Translations under genes and position numbers: made by a program
Origin: Rahnella inusitata_A
GTDB lineage: Bacteria > Pseudomonadota > Gammaproteobacteria > Enterobacterales > Enterobacteriaceae
Reading direction: 5' to 3'
DNA length: 64,000 bases
Assembly: GCF_965118895.1 (NCBI RefSeq)
Contig: NZ_CBCPJJ010000009.1
Span: 629,256-693,255, forward strand
Notes under the pieces: model-generated
What the model was told of the DNA's origin: nothing
The model's input: the letters and a program-made list of their open reading frames with translations, nothing else
The model's database searches: none
Part shown: piece after piece, positions 33,446-42,986 of the stretch
How the letters are laid out: each line of letters opens with the position of its first letter
Position numbering within the stretch: position 1 is the stretch's first letter

Positions 33446-36235
33446 ATGAGCAACTTCAACCCGTCCAGGCGGCGCTTTGTGAAAGGCGCTGTAATCGCTG
33501 GTGTCTCCGTTTATCTCGCGCCGCTGCACAGCCGTGCTTATGCGGCACTCTTCGAAGAAAAAATCCTGCAATCGCCGCAGTGGGACGCACAAAATAAACG
33601 CGTCCGTTTCCGTATTGACGGAAAAGCCAAAGTCATGGGGCAGAAAGTGTTTGCCCGCGATATCCGCGCCAAAGATATGCCGCACTGGCCGCAGAAACAG
33701 GCGCACGCCTTTATCCTGCGCGTCACGCAGGCAGACAGAACCTATGCAGGGCTGGATTTATCGCTGCTCGGTGAGGATCTGCAACCCGATCAATTAGTCA
33801 CCGCCGACGTACTGGCGCGCGACGGTCTGGCATTCCCGGCATTTTACGGCGAAGACATGCTGCTGCCGGAAGGCAAAACTCCGGCCTATCTCGGTCAGGC
33901 GGTGGCCATTCTGGTATATCAGGATTTCGCCAAATTTCGCTTTGCGAAAAACGCACTGAAATTCAAAGACGATGTGGTGCGCTACGGTGAGAAAACCGGC
34001 CCGCTGGAGCGCGATCCCTGGGGCACTTTCCGCTTTGTGCGCGTCGGGGGAGAAACCGCGTTTGAAGACGATCGTTTCTCCAGCCTGAAAGATATGCCGG
34101 TGTTCCCGACTGGTATGCGCAAACATCTGCCGGTCTGGCCGGAAGGGCGTGAAGGCGGCAAGCTTGATGAGCAGGGTATGTTCTACGCCGGTGAAATGGC
34201 AGACGAACTGAAATCACCACCGCAGGACTGGCTGGTGATGTCTCGCCGTTTCACCACGCAATCTGTCGATACCTCCGCGCTTGAACCCGACAACGCCAAC
34301 GGCTGGTATGACGCCGCCACGCAAACGCTGCATATGGTGGTGCCGACGCAGTCACCGCAGGAAGTCGCAGATGAAATGCCGCGCATGATGGCTAAAGCCC
34401 ATCGCACGGTGAAAACACTGATCATGCATCCTTGCTACACCGTCGGTTACGGGTCGAAAGATCATTATAACTTCCCGTATTACGGCGCGGTGGCAGCGAT
34501 GTACGGTGACGGTACTCCGGTGCGTCTGGCGAATGACCGCTTCGAGCAGTTCCAGTCCTCCCTCAAGCGCCATGCGTTTGATATGAATTACGACATTGCG
34601 GTGAACCGTGAAACCGGGATGTTGCAATCGTTCCATGCGGCGATGACCGCAGACGGCGGCGGACGCAGCAACTTCACACCGTCTGTGGTGATGGTTGGCG
34701 CAACCGCTGCGCAGTCGATCTACTATTTCCCGAAAAGTGATTTATCAGCCGTCGGGCTGGCATCCCGTGCGCTGGATGCCGGTTCCGCTCGTGGTTACGG
34801 CACGCTGCAAAGCATGGCCGCCACCGAAATGATGATGGATGAACTGGCCGCCGAACTGAAGTTGGATCCGATTGCCTTCCGGATGCGCAACGTATTGAAA
34901 TCAGGTATGAAAAATACCCAAGGGGCTATTCCGGCCGGAGCGATTCGTGCTGATGAAGTGCTGGGAAAAGCCGCCATCCATCCGTTGTGGACGGAGCGTG
35001 AAAAACGTAAAACCGCCTATGAAAGCCAGAATCCGGGTAAACGTTACGGCGTCGGGTTTGGCTGCGTGCAGAAAGATTTCGGTACTGGCGCGGAAACGTC
35101 GTTCGCCCGCGTCGAAATCAGTGAAAACGGGCAGATAAGCCTGTGGCACAGCGGTGCGGAAATGGGGACGGGCATGTCCACGTCACAGTCCGTGCTGTGC
35201 GCTGAATGGCTGGGCAAACCGGCTGAGCAGGCGCATTTCTCGGTGACCGACTGGTCAGTGCTGCCGGTGGAAACCAGCGGCGATCCGTACATTATGTCGC
35301 AGGAAGAACAGGACAAGCTGCAAAAAAATCCGCGCTGGTCGCCGTCATACTGCTCGCCGTCGAGTGCCAGTAACTCGGCCTATTACTTTTCTCACAGCAC
35401 ACGTGAAGCGGCGCGTCTGGTCTTCGATCACGGCCTGTGGCCGGCGGCAATGGCTATCTGGCAAACGGGTATTGGCGGCGGACAGGCTGCGCCCTACATC
35501 GTGCGCAAAGAGGATGCCCGCTGGGTAGAAGGCGGCCTGACGGCCAACGGGATGCAAATTCTCAGTCTTGAGACGCTGGCAAAAAAAGCCTACGAGATGC
35601 AGGGACTGACCGGCGCGGCGGTTCACGTTTTCAACCGCTGGCAGTGGGCTGAAGCCGATTTCACATTGAACAATGCGCGTCAGCGCGTACCGGTTGACGG
35701 CATGTCAGTGCGTAACGGCGCGGGCGAGTACCAGACGCTGGCGCGTGACGCGGTCTATTACCCGCCAACGCAGCGTAATAACGCCTCTGTGACATATTAC
35801 AGTGCGGTTGGCACGCTGGCTGAAATCGCGGTGGATATCGCCACCGGCAGCGTCGAATTACTCACGCACCATTCGATTATGGAGTGCGGAAATCTGATCG
35901 TGCCCGAGCTGGTCTCCGGCCAGTTACAGGGCGGGCTGGCGATGGGGATCGGTCACGCATTGCATGAATATTTGCCGCTGTACGAAGACGGGCCGGGTAA
36001 TGGCACCTGGAACTTCAACCGTTACCACCTGCCGCGCGCCAGCGATGTGGCGGTCTGGAAACAGACCAGCGAGATCCTGCCTGCGCTGTCGGAAACTGAT
36101 CCGCCGAAAGGCATGGCCGAAGTGGTGATGATCCCGGTCGTCGCTGCGCTGGTGAACGCCATCGCCCACGCCACCGGCCACCGTTTCCGTGATTTGCCCG
36201 TCCGTGCTGAAAATATTCGTGAGGTTTTACAATGA
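33446..36235 (+). CDS. Molybdopterin-binding large subunit, xanthine dehydrogenase/IorB-like, Tat-exported
   Basis: A 929-residue molybdenum hydroxylase catalytic subunit. A twin-arginine signal, SRRRFVKG at residues 7-14 followed by a hydrophobic stretch ending SRAYA, predicts folded export to the periplasm. The body shows family stretches such as FEQFQSSLKRHAFDMNYD, RALDAGSARGYGTLQSMAATEMMMDELA and WHSGAEMGTGMSTSQSVL, and a C-terminal GLAMGIGHALHEYLPLYEDGPGNGTWNFN with MAEVVMIPVV. It resembles isoquinoline 1-oxidoreductase, nicotinate hydroxylase and periplasmic aldehyde dehydrogenase large subunits; substrate cannot be read from sequence. GCAAGGAAATTT precedes the ATG. It overlaps the next gene by 4 bases. 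Confidence 0.9.
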   Translation: MSNFNPSRRRFVKGAVIAGVSVYLAPLHSRAYAALFEEKILQSPQWDAQNKRVRFRIDGKAKVMGQKVFARDIRAKDMPHWPQKQAHAFILRVTQADRTYAGLDLSLLGEDLQPDQLVTADVLARDGLAFPAFYGEDMLLPEGKTPAYLGQAVAILVYQDFAKFRFAKNALKFKDDVVRYGEKTGPLERDPWGTFRFVRVGGETAFEDDRFSSLKDMPVFPTGMRKHLPVWPEGREGGKLDEQGMFYAGEMADELKSPPQDWLVMSRRFTTQSVDTSALEPDNANGWYDAATQTLHMVVPTQSPQEVADEMPRMMAKAHRTVKTLIMHPCYTVGYGSKDHYNFPYYGAVAAMYGDGTPVRLANDRFEQFQSSLKRHAFDMNYDIAVNRETGMLQSFHAAMTADGGGRSNFTPSVVMVGATAAQSIYYFPKSDLSAVGLASRALDAGSARGYGTLQSMAATEMMMDELAAELKLDPIAFRMRNVLKSGMKNTQGAIPAGAIRADEVLGKAAIHPLWTEREKRKTAYESQNPGKRYGVGFGCVQKDFGTGAETSFARVEISENGQISLWHSGAEMGTGMSTSQSVLCAEWLGKPAEQAHFSVTDWSVLPVETSGDPYIMSQEEQDKLQKNPRWSPSYCSPSSASNSAYYFSHSTREAARLVFDHGLWPAAMAIWQTGIGGGQAAPYIVRKEDARWVEGGLTANGMQILSLETLAKKAYEMQGLTGAAVHVFNRWQWAEADFTLNNARQRVPVDGMSVRNGAGEYQTLARDAVYYPPTQRNNASVTYYSAVGTLAEIAVDIATGSVELLTHHSIMECGNLIVPELVSGQLQGGLAMGIGHALHEYLPLYEDGPGNGTWNFNRYHLPRASDVAVWKQTSEILPALSETDPPKGMAEVVMIPVVAALVNAIAHATGHRFRDLPVRAENIREVLQ

Positions 36236-36780
36236 GCATCAAAACACAGCCGTTAGAGCTGACTATCAATAATCAACATTACGGTCCGCTGGAGGTTCCT
36301 GAAGGCCTGATGATGATCGACTTCCTGCACGAATACGTTGCGCTGACCGGTTCTCGGCTCGGTTGCGGGCAGGGCATCTGTCACGCTTGCGTGGCAATTG
36401 TCGATCACGACAGCGGCACCAGCGAAGAAGTGCGTACCTGCATCACTGGCGCACATTTTTTCAATGGTAAAAAAGTCCGTACCGTCGAAGGTCACGCCAA
36501 AACCGATGATAAAGGTGAAGTCCAGCTGTCGCCGGTGCAGCAGGCATTTATGGAGCATTACAGCTTCCAGTGCGGTTACTGCACACCGGGATTTGTGAAT
36601 GCCGCGACGCTGTTGCTGGAGCGGCTGGAAAAACAGCCGATCGCGCTTGCCGATCTGGAAAGTGCCATCGAAGGTGCGCTGGAGAATCATATCTGCCGCT
36701 GTACCGGTTACGTCCGTTATTACGAAGCGGTGCGTGACGTAGTGATGAAAACGCCGGGTCTTATCAGGGAGCACGCGTGA
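36232..36780 (+). CDS. 2Fe-2S subunit of the molybdenum hydroxylase
   Basis: A 182-residue protein with two 2Fe-2S clusters. The plant-type N-terminal cluster is in LGCGQGICHACVAIV with a further Cys in VRTC; the C-terminal cluster ligands are in QCGYCTPGF and ICRCTGYVRY. It passes electrons from the molybdenum centre of the large subunit to the cytochrome encoded next. No Tat or Sec signal of its own is seen, so it is probably exported together with its partner. It overlaps both neighbours by 4 bases (ATGA). Confidence 0.93.
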   Translation: MSIKTQPLELTINNQHYGPLEVPEGLMMIDFLHEYVALTGSRLGCGQGICHACVAIVDHDSGTSEEVRTCITGAHFFNGKKVRTVEGHAKTDDKGEVQLSPVQQAFMEHYSFQCGYCTPGFVNAATLLLERLEKQPIALADLESAIEGALENHICRCTGYVRYYEAVRDVVMKTPGLIREHA

Positions 36781-38021
36781 TGAAAAAACGTCTTTTCCTC
36801 GCGCTGCTGGTGGTGATCGTGATCATTATCGCGGTGCTGTGGTGGCGGGAAAACCGCACGCTGGACGCTCCGGTGCAAAAAGTCACGGCGGACACCGCGC
36901 AGACAGAACGGGGCCGTTATCTGGTTCAGGCATCTGACTGCGCCGCGTGCCACACCGCGTCCGGCGGCGCACCGCTGGCGGGAGGCTATCCGCTGGAAAC
37001 GCCGTTCGGCAAGATTTTCGGCAGCAACCTGACACCGTCTGCCGACGAAGGCATTGGCCGCTGGACGTCGGATGATTTCTATCTGGCGCTGACAAAAGGC
37101 GTGGCACCGGGCGGACGCCATTTGTATCCGGCGATGCCCTACACCTCGTATAAAGGTGTGACGCGTAAGGATTCGGACGACATGTATGCGTTTCTGATGA
37201 CCCGCCCGGCGGTGAATCAACCGGTGCCGGAAAACGAGATGCCATTCCCGTTCAATCAGCGCATGGCAATGATCGGCTGGAACCTGTTGTTCCGCACTGC
37301 CGACCCGATGCCCGCCAGCTCGCAGGGTAATTCTGCCGACTGGCAGCGCGGGCAGTATCTGACGGACGTCCTCGGCCACTGCGGCGAATGTCATACGCCG
37401 CGCGGTAAGCTGGGGCAGATGGATACCGATAACAACCTGAAAGGCGGAACGCTTGGTCGCATCACCGCGCCGGACATTTCCCCGCAGGCGTTGGCTCAGC
37501 GCGGCTGGAACCCTGCCGATCTCAGCCGTTTCCTCGCAACCGGCATCGCGCCGCAGGGATCGGCGTTTGATGAAATGCATAAAGTTATCGATCTCAGCAC
37601 CCGTCATCTGACCGACGACGATCACCGTGCCATCGTCACCTATCTGCTGGGGGATAAACCGCCAGTTGCAGTACCGGTGAAAATCGGGCAGGGCGGCAAT
37701 GATGCGGGGCGGATCACTTACCTGGATCAATGTTCTGGCTGCCATATGGCCGATGGCTCCGGTAAACCGCACGTCGCCGTAGCGATGCAAAATAACGCCA
37801 CGCTGCGCCAGCCCGATGGCCGTAATCTCATCGTCTCAGTGCTCGATGGTTTACCGGCGCAGGCATTTCCCAATGGAGAAAGCATGCAGTCCATGCCGGG
37901 TTTTGCGGATCGTTTGAACGACGCGCAGATCGCCGAAATGGTCAACTATCTGCGTGTCACCTTCGGCGGCCTGCCGGGGGATATCACACCTGAACAGGTG
38001 AAGGCGCTGCGGAAAAAATAA
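36777..38021 (+). CDS. Tri-heme cytochrome c subunit
   Basis: A 414-residue membrane-anchored cytochrome. An N-terminal signal/anchor (about 4-23, LFLALLVVIVIIIAVLW) is followed by three class I heme c sites: CAACH, CGECH and CSGCH. Layout matches cytochrome subunits of alcohol, gluconate and aldehyde dehydrogenases, which hand electrons to ubiquinone or a terminal oxidase. It completes a three-gene operon with 4-base overlaps. Function requires a cytochrome c maturation system, which is not in the window. Confidence 0.93.
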   Translation: MMKKRLFLALLVVIVIIIAVLWWRENRTLDAPVQKVTADTAQTERGRYLVQASDCAACHTASGGAPLAGGYPLETPFGKIFGSNLTPSADEGIGRWTSDDFYLALTKGVAPGGRHLYPAMPYTSYKGVTRKDSDDMYAFLMTRPAVNQPVPENEMPFPFNQRMAMIGWNLLFRTADPMPASSQGNSADWQRGQYLTDVLGHCGECHTPRGKLGQMDTDNNLKGGTLGRITAPDISPQALAQRGWNPADLSRFLATGIAPQGSAFDEMHKVIDLSTRHLTDDDHRAIVTYLLGDKPPVAVPVKIGQGGNDAGRITYLDQCSGCHMADGSGKPHVAVAMQNNATLRQPDGRNLIVSVLDGLPAQAFPNGESMQSMPGFADRLNDAQIAEMVNYLRVTFGGLPGDITPEQVKALRKK

Positions 38022-38042
38022 AGTTGCGTGAATGCGTGACGT

Positions 38043-38088
38043 AAAAAAACCCGGTGAAGGATGTATTCACCGGGTTTTTTGTTTTTTT
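38043..38088. terminator. Bidirectional terminator between the cytochrome gene and mfd
   Basis: A 13-bp stem AAAACCCGGTGAA / TTCACCGGGTTTT with a 7-base loop, flanked by A7 and by T6-G-T7, between convergent genes. Confidence 0.9.
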
Positions 38089-38101
38089 AGCGCTTACAAC
38101 C

Positions 38102-41100
38102 TCAGATCAAATGCCCGGCAAAATCTGCCAGCATGTCGCTGACAAACTTCAGGCGTTTTGGCCGATCGGTCAGATCCAGCATAAACTTCAGCTTGGTTGG
38201 GCCATCGAGGCGGTAAACCTGCGGCTGTTTTTGCAGCAAACCAATCAGATGACCCGGATCAACGCGGTTTTTATCACCGAACTCGATAAAGCCGCCGCGC
38301 TCATTACCTTCAATGCGTTTGATGCCCAGTTCTTTCGCCTTGAGTCGCAGCACGGCTATCTGAATCAGATTGCGCGCACCGTCCGGTAACGATCCGAAAC
38401 GGTCGATCAGCTCCACGCGCAGCTCGTCCAGCTCATTTTCGCTTTTCGCACTGGCGATGCGTTTATACAGCGACAGGCGCGTGTTGACGTCAGGAATGAA
38501 TTCTTCCGGCAGCAGGGCGGGCATACGCATTTCGACTTCGGTCTGACTGGTGGTCAGATCCTCCAGCGACGGTTCACGACCTTCTTTCAGCGCTTCGACG
38601 GCATTTTCCAGAAGTTCCATATACAGCGTGAAGCCAATGCTGGTCATTTGTCCGCTCTGGCCTTCGCCCAGCAGCTCGCCTGCGCCACGAATTTCAAGGT
38701 CGTGTGTTGCCAGCGCAAATCCAGCCCCCAGATCTTCGAGCGAAGCGATAGCTTCGAGGCGTTTATGCGCATCTACGGACATGGCTTTCGGCGGTGGCGT
38801 AAGCAGATAAGCATAGGCCTGATGATGCGAACGCCCGACGCGGCCGCGCAACTGGTGCAACTGCGCCAGACCAAAGTGATCGGCGCGCTCAATGATAATG
38901 GTGTTGGCCGTCGGAATGTCGATCCCGGTTTCAATGATCGTGGTACACACCAGCACGTTGAAGCGCTGGTGGTGGAAATCATTCATCACCCGTTCGAGAT
39001 CGCGTTCGCGCATCTGCCCGTGGCCGATGGCAATACGCGCTTCCGGCACCAGTTCTGCCAGGCGCTGCGTGGCTTTCTCGATGTTTTCGACATCGTTGAA
39101 TAAGTAATAAACCTGCCCGCCGCGCAGAATTTCACGCAGGATTGCTTCGCGTACCACCAGGCTGTCGTACTCGCGGACAAAGGTTTTGACCGCCATGCGG
39201 CGGGCGGGCGGCGTGGCGATAATTGACAGATCGCGCATGCCGCTCATCGCCATATTCAGCGTACGCGGGATCGGCGTGGCGGTCAGCGTCAGAATATCCA
39301 CGTCAGCGCGCATCGCTTTAATACGCTCTTTATGACGCACACCGAAACGGTGTTCTTCATCGACTATCAGCAGGCCGAGATCTTTCCAGCGCAGGTCACT
39401 TTGCAGCAGTTTATGTGTGCCGATAATAATATCGACTTTACCCTCGACCGCTTCCTCGATGACCGCCTGTTGCTCTTTCGCGCTGCGAAAACGCGACATC
39501 ATTTCGATGCGCACCGGCCAGCTGGCAAAGCGGTCGCGGAAGTTGTCGAAATGCTGCTGTGCCAGCAAAGTTGTTGGCACCAGAACCGCCACCTGTTTGT
39601 TGTTGGCGACGGCGAGAAATGCAGCGCGCATCGCCACTTCGGTTTTACCAAAGCCAACGTCTCCACAGACCAGCCGGTCCATCGCCAGCGGCTGGGTCAT
39701 GTCAGTCAGCACCGCATTGATGGCCTGCGCCTGATCCGGCGTGGTTTCAAACGGGAAAGCCTGACAGAACAGCTGGTATTGCTCTTTGTCATGCTTAAAC
39801 GCAAAACCGGTTTTGGCTTCGCGCTGGGCATAAATATCCAGCAGCTCGGCAGCCACGTCGCGGACTTTCTCGGCGGCTTTCTGACGGGCTTTCGACCACG
39901 CCTCACCGCCGAGTTTGTGCAGCGGTGCGCTGTCATCGGCACCGCCGGCGTAGCGGCTGATAAGATGCAGTGATGATACCGGCACATAAAGTTTGTCTTC
40001 ACCGGCGTAGGTGAGGATCAGGTACTCGGCTTTAATACCCCCGGTCTCGAGCGTGGTCAGCCCCAGATAGCGGCCAACACCGTGTTCGACGTGAACCACC
40101 GGCTGGCCGGGGCGCAGCTCAGCGAGGTTACGGATCAGCGTGTCGGTATTGATGGTGCGGCGACTGTCCTGACGGCGACGCGCCACTCGCTCACCCAGCA
40201 GATCGCTTTCGCAAATCAGAGCCAGCTGTTTATCGGCATCAAGGAATCCGCGCTCACAGGCGCCGATCATGATGTAACGTCCGGCAAATTCTGCCTCTTC
40301 GATGCGGGTGATGAGCGTCGGCATCAGCTTGATGCGCGCCAATAAATCCTGCAACGTTTCGCGACGGCCTTCACTTTCTACCGAGAACACCAGACTGCCG
40401 GCAAAGGATTCGTTAAAGCGGCGCAGGTTATCCATTGGCGCTTTGTTTTGCGGCTGCACGGAAAGATCCGGCAAAGTTTCGTAGCTGAGATTGGTGTTTG
40501 CAGCTTTCTTCGGCAGCGAGTCGGTGCGCAGCTGAACGCGTGGCCAGGCTTTTAGCTCAGCGAACAGCGTATCAACCCGCAGCCACAGATTTTCCGGCTC
40601 GAGCAGCGGACGCATCGGATCCACACGGCGGCTTTCGTAGCGCTGAGTGGCATCCTGCCAGAAACGCTCGGCGGCGGTTTCCAGATCGCCGGTGTTGAGC
40701 ACCAGCGTATTTTCCGGCAGATAGCTGAACAGCGTGGTCAGCGGCTGACTGAAAAACAGTGGCTGCCAGTATTCGATCCCGGCCGGGAACGTCCCTTTAC
40801 TCACCTGCTGATAAACGTGTTCAGCGTCGCGGCGAACTTCAAACTTCTCACGCCACTGGCTGCGGAAAAGTTCGATGGCATTTTTGTCGGTCGGGAATTC
40901 GTGTGCGGGCAGCAAATTGATGTGATCGACTTCGCTCAGTGTACGCTGCGTATCGACGTCAAAGGTGCGCAGGCTGTCGATTTCATCGTCGAAGAAATCT
41001 ATACGGAAAGGCTCATCACTGCCCATCGGATACAGGTCGAGCAGGGCGCCACGGGTGGCAAACTCGCCGTGTTCCATAACCTGATCGACGCTGCGGTAAC

Positions 41101-41545
41101 CGGCCTGCTCCAACTGAGCACGCAGTTTGTCGCGTGACAGTTGCTGGCCTTTTTTCATCACCAGCGCGTGGCCGTGCAAAAACTCGTGCGGGCAGACACG
41201 TTGCATCAACGTATTCACCGGCAGAATAATGATGCCGCGTTCCAGGGTGGGAAGTTGATAAAGGCTGGAAAGACGGGAAGAAATGATTTCCTGATGCGGC
41301 GAAAAACTGTCGTATGGCAGTGTTTCCCAGTCCGAAATGCTCAGCACTTTGTGATCGGTAAATTGCTGAATTTCATCGCGTAAACGCAGGGCGTTTTGCA
41401 TATCCGGTGCTATCAGCATGACGGGACCTGCGTGACGCTCACTGATTTGTGCACATTCGAGTGCACAGGCGGAGCCGGTAAGCTGCCCTAAAAGACGGGT
41501 GTCGCCGGGGCGTTCAGGCAATGAATAACGATAATCTTGAGACAT
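38102..41545 (-). CDS. mfd: Transcription-repair coupling factor
   Basis: A 1147-residue DNA translocase (E. coli 1148) that removes RNA polymerase stalled at lesions and recruits UvrA. It has the UvrB-like N-terminal domains (SISDWETLPYDSFSPHQEI), the RNA-polymerase interaction domain around GQPVVHVEHGVGRYLGL, and RecG-like helicase motifs with Walker A GDVGFGKTEVAM, LIVDEEHRFGVRHKE and LHQLRGRVGRS. The ATG at 41545 gives MSQDYRYSLP as in E. coli; the frame extends 32 codons upstream without support. It is divergent from lolC. Confidence 0.96.
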   Translation of the reverse strand: MSQDYRYSLPERPGDTRLLGQLTGSACALECAQISERHAGPVMLIAPDMQNALRLRDEIQQFTDHKVLSISDWETLPYDSFSPHQEIISSRLSSLYQLPTLERGIIILPVNTLMQRVCPHEFLHGHALVMKKGQQLSRDKLRAQLEQAGYRSVDQVMEHGEFATRGALLDLYPMGSDEPFRIDFFDDEIDSLRTFDVDTQRTLSEVDHINLLPAHEFPTDKNAIELFRSQWREKFEVRRDAEHVYQQVSKGTFPAGIEYWQPLFFSQPLTTLFSYLPENTLVLNTGDLETAAERFWQDATQRYESRRVDPMRPLLEPENLWLRVDTLFAELKAWPRVQLRTDSLPKKAANTNLSYETLPDLSVQPQNKAPMDNLRRFNESFAGSLVFSVESEGRRETLQDLLARIKLMPTLITRIEEAEFAGRYIMIGACERGFLDADKQLALICESDLLGERVARRRQDSRRTINTDTLIRNLAELRPGQPVVHVEHGVGRYLGLTTLETGGIKAEYLILTYAGEDKLYVPVSSLHLISRYAGGADDSAPLHKLGGEAWSKARQKAAEKVRDVAAELLDIYAQREAKTGFAFKHDKEQYQLFCQAFPFETTPDQAQAINAVLTDMTQPLAMDRLVCGDVGFGKTEVAMRAAFLAVANNKQVAVLVPTTLLAQQHFDNFRDRFASWPVRIEMMSRFRSAKEQQAVIEEAVEGKVDIIIGTHKLLQSDLRWKDLGLLIVDEEHRFGVRHKERIKAMRADVDILTLTATPIPRTLNMAMSGMRDLSIIATPPARRMAVKTFVREYDSLVVREAILREILRGGQVYYLFNDVENIEKATQRLAELVPEARIAIGHGQMRERDLERVMNDFHHQRFNVLVCTTIIETGIDIPTANTIIIERADHFGLAQLHQLRGRVGRSHHQAYAYLLTPPPKAMSVDAHKRLEAIASLEDLGAGFALATHDLEIRGAGELLGEGQSGQMTSIGFTLYMELLENAVEALKEGREPSLEDLTTSQTEVEMRMPALLPEEFIPDVNTRLSLYKRIASAKSENELDELRVELIDRFGSLPDGARNLIQIAVLRLKAKELGIKRIEGNERGGFIEFGDKNRVDPGHLIGLLQKQPQVYRLDGPTKLKFMLDLTDRPKRLKFVSDMLADFAGHLI

Positions 41546-41783
41546 AGGCTGTTTTGCGTTCTCGTTTGGCGGCAGCAGGTGGCCAATTAGCAGACCGTAT
41601 CTTGCGATGCGCAGACAATCGGGGTCAACCCGGCTTTGCAATAAAAAAGGACAAAAGAGCCCCGGGGTTAAACCGATTACTTTGGGTTAATGGTTCCATA
41701 AAGCGGTGCTAGCCTTTATTATCCTTGATCACTTTAGTCTGCGCCATGCACTTATTTGCGGCCAAGCACTTAAAACGGAAGTC

Positions 41784-42986
41784 ATGTATCAACCTGTCGC
41801 GTTATTCATAGGCCTGCGCTACATGCGCGGGCGTGGTTCGGACCGCTTTGGGCGGTTTGTCTCCTGGTTATCCACCATTGGTATCACCCTCGGGGTGATG
41901 GCGCTGGTTACTGTGCTGTCGGTCATGAACGGCTTTGAGAAGGATCTGGAAGGTAACATTCTGGGTCTGATGCCTCAGGCGTTAATCACCACACCGGCCG
42001 GATCGCTGGACCCTCAAAAAATTACTCACGAGCAAATCACCGCGCTGAAAAGCGTGAACCGCGCCGTGCCGGTGACCACCGGTGACGTGGTGCTGCAAAG
42101 CCCTGGCAGCGTGGCGGTAGGTGTGATGCTCGGCGTTGATCCCGCAGACCACGATCCACTGGCGAAATACATGATTGGCGTGGCCCAACAAGAACTGCAA
42201 CCGGGCAAATATAACGTCATTCTTGGCGATCAGCTGGCACAACAGCTGAAGGTGCGCCGTGGCGATCAGCTGCGTCTGATGGTCACCAGCGTCAGCCAGT
42301 TCACGCCTGTAGGACGTGTACCGAGCCAGCGTCTGTTTAACGTGATCGGCACTTTTTCAGCCAACAGCGAAGTCGATGGTTACCAGATGCTGGTGAATAT
42401 TCAGGATGCGTCACGTCTGATGCTCTATCCGAAAGGCAACGTGACCGGCTGGCGTCTGTTCCTCGACCAACCGCTGGACGTCGACAGCCTGAGCGCGCAA
42501 AAGCTGCCGGAAGGTACCAGCTGGAAAGACTGGCGCGAGCGTCGCGGCGAGCTGTTCCAGGCGGTGCGTATGGAGAAAAATATGATGGGGCTGCTGCTGA
42601 GTCTGATTGTCGCAGTAGCCGCGTTTAACATTATTACGTCGCTGGGTCTGCTGGTGATGGAGAAACAGGGCGAAGTCGCCATCCTGCAAACCCAGGGACT
42701 TAGCCGCCGTCAGATTATGGCGGTGTTTATGGTGCAGGGTGCGAGCGCAGGCGTCATCGGCGCGTTACTCGGTGCCGTACTCGGCGTAGTGCTCGCCACT
42801 CAACTTAATACTATTATGCCGGCTATCGGGCTGATGCTTGATGGCGCGTCGCTGCCGGTCGATATTGAACCGGTTCAGGTAGTGGTTATCGCGCTGGTCG
42901 CGATGGTCATTGCCTTATTATCAACACTGTATCCTTCCTGGCGCGCTGCTGCCACCCACCCCGCAGAGGCTTTACGTTATGAGTAA
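41784..42986 (+). CDS. lolC: Lipoprotein-releasing system permease LolC
   Basis: A 400-residue inner-membrane protein of the LolCDE ABC machine, which extracts outer-membrane lipoproteins and passes them to LolA. An N-terminal helix (FVSWLSTIGITLGVMALVTVLSVMNGFEKDL), a large periplasmic domain and three C-terminal helices of the FtsX/MacB type are visible. ATG 41784 follows ACGGAAGTC and gives the usual MYQPVALFIGLRYMRGR; an in-frame ATG 26 codons upstream is rejected. It overlaps lolD by 8 bases. Confidence 0.96.
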   Translation: MYQPVALFIGLRYMRGRGSDRFGRFVSWLSTIGITLGVMALVTVLSVMNGFEKDLEGNILGLMPQALITTPAGSLDPQKITHEQITALKSVNRAVPVTTGDVVLQSPGSVAVGVMLGVDPADHDPLAKYMIGVAQQELQPGKYNVILGDQLAQQLKVRRGDQLRLMVTSVSQFTPVGRVPSQRLFNVIGTFSANSEVDGYQMLVNIQDASRLMLYPKGNVTGWRLFLDQPLDVDSLSAQKLPEGTSWKDWRERRGELFQAVRMEKNMMGLLLSLIVAVAAFNIITSLGLLVMEKQGEVAILQTQGLSRRQIMAVFMVQGASAGVIGALLGAVLGVVLATQLNTIMPAIGLMLDGASLPVDIEPVQVVVIALVAMVIALLSTLYPSWRAAATHPAEALRYE

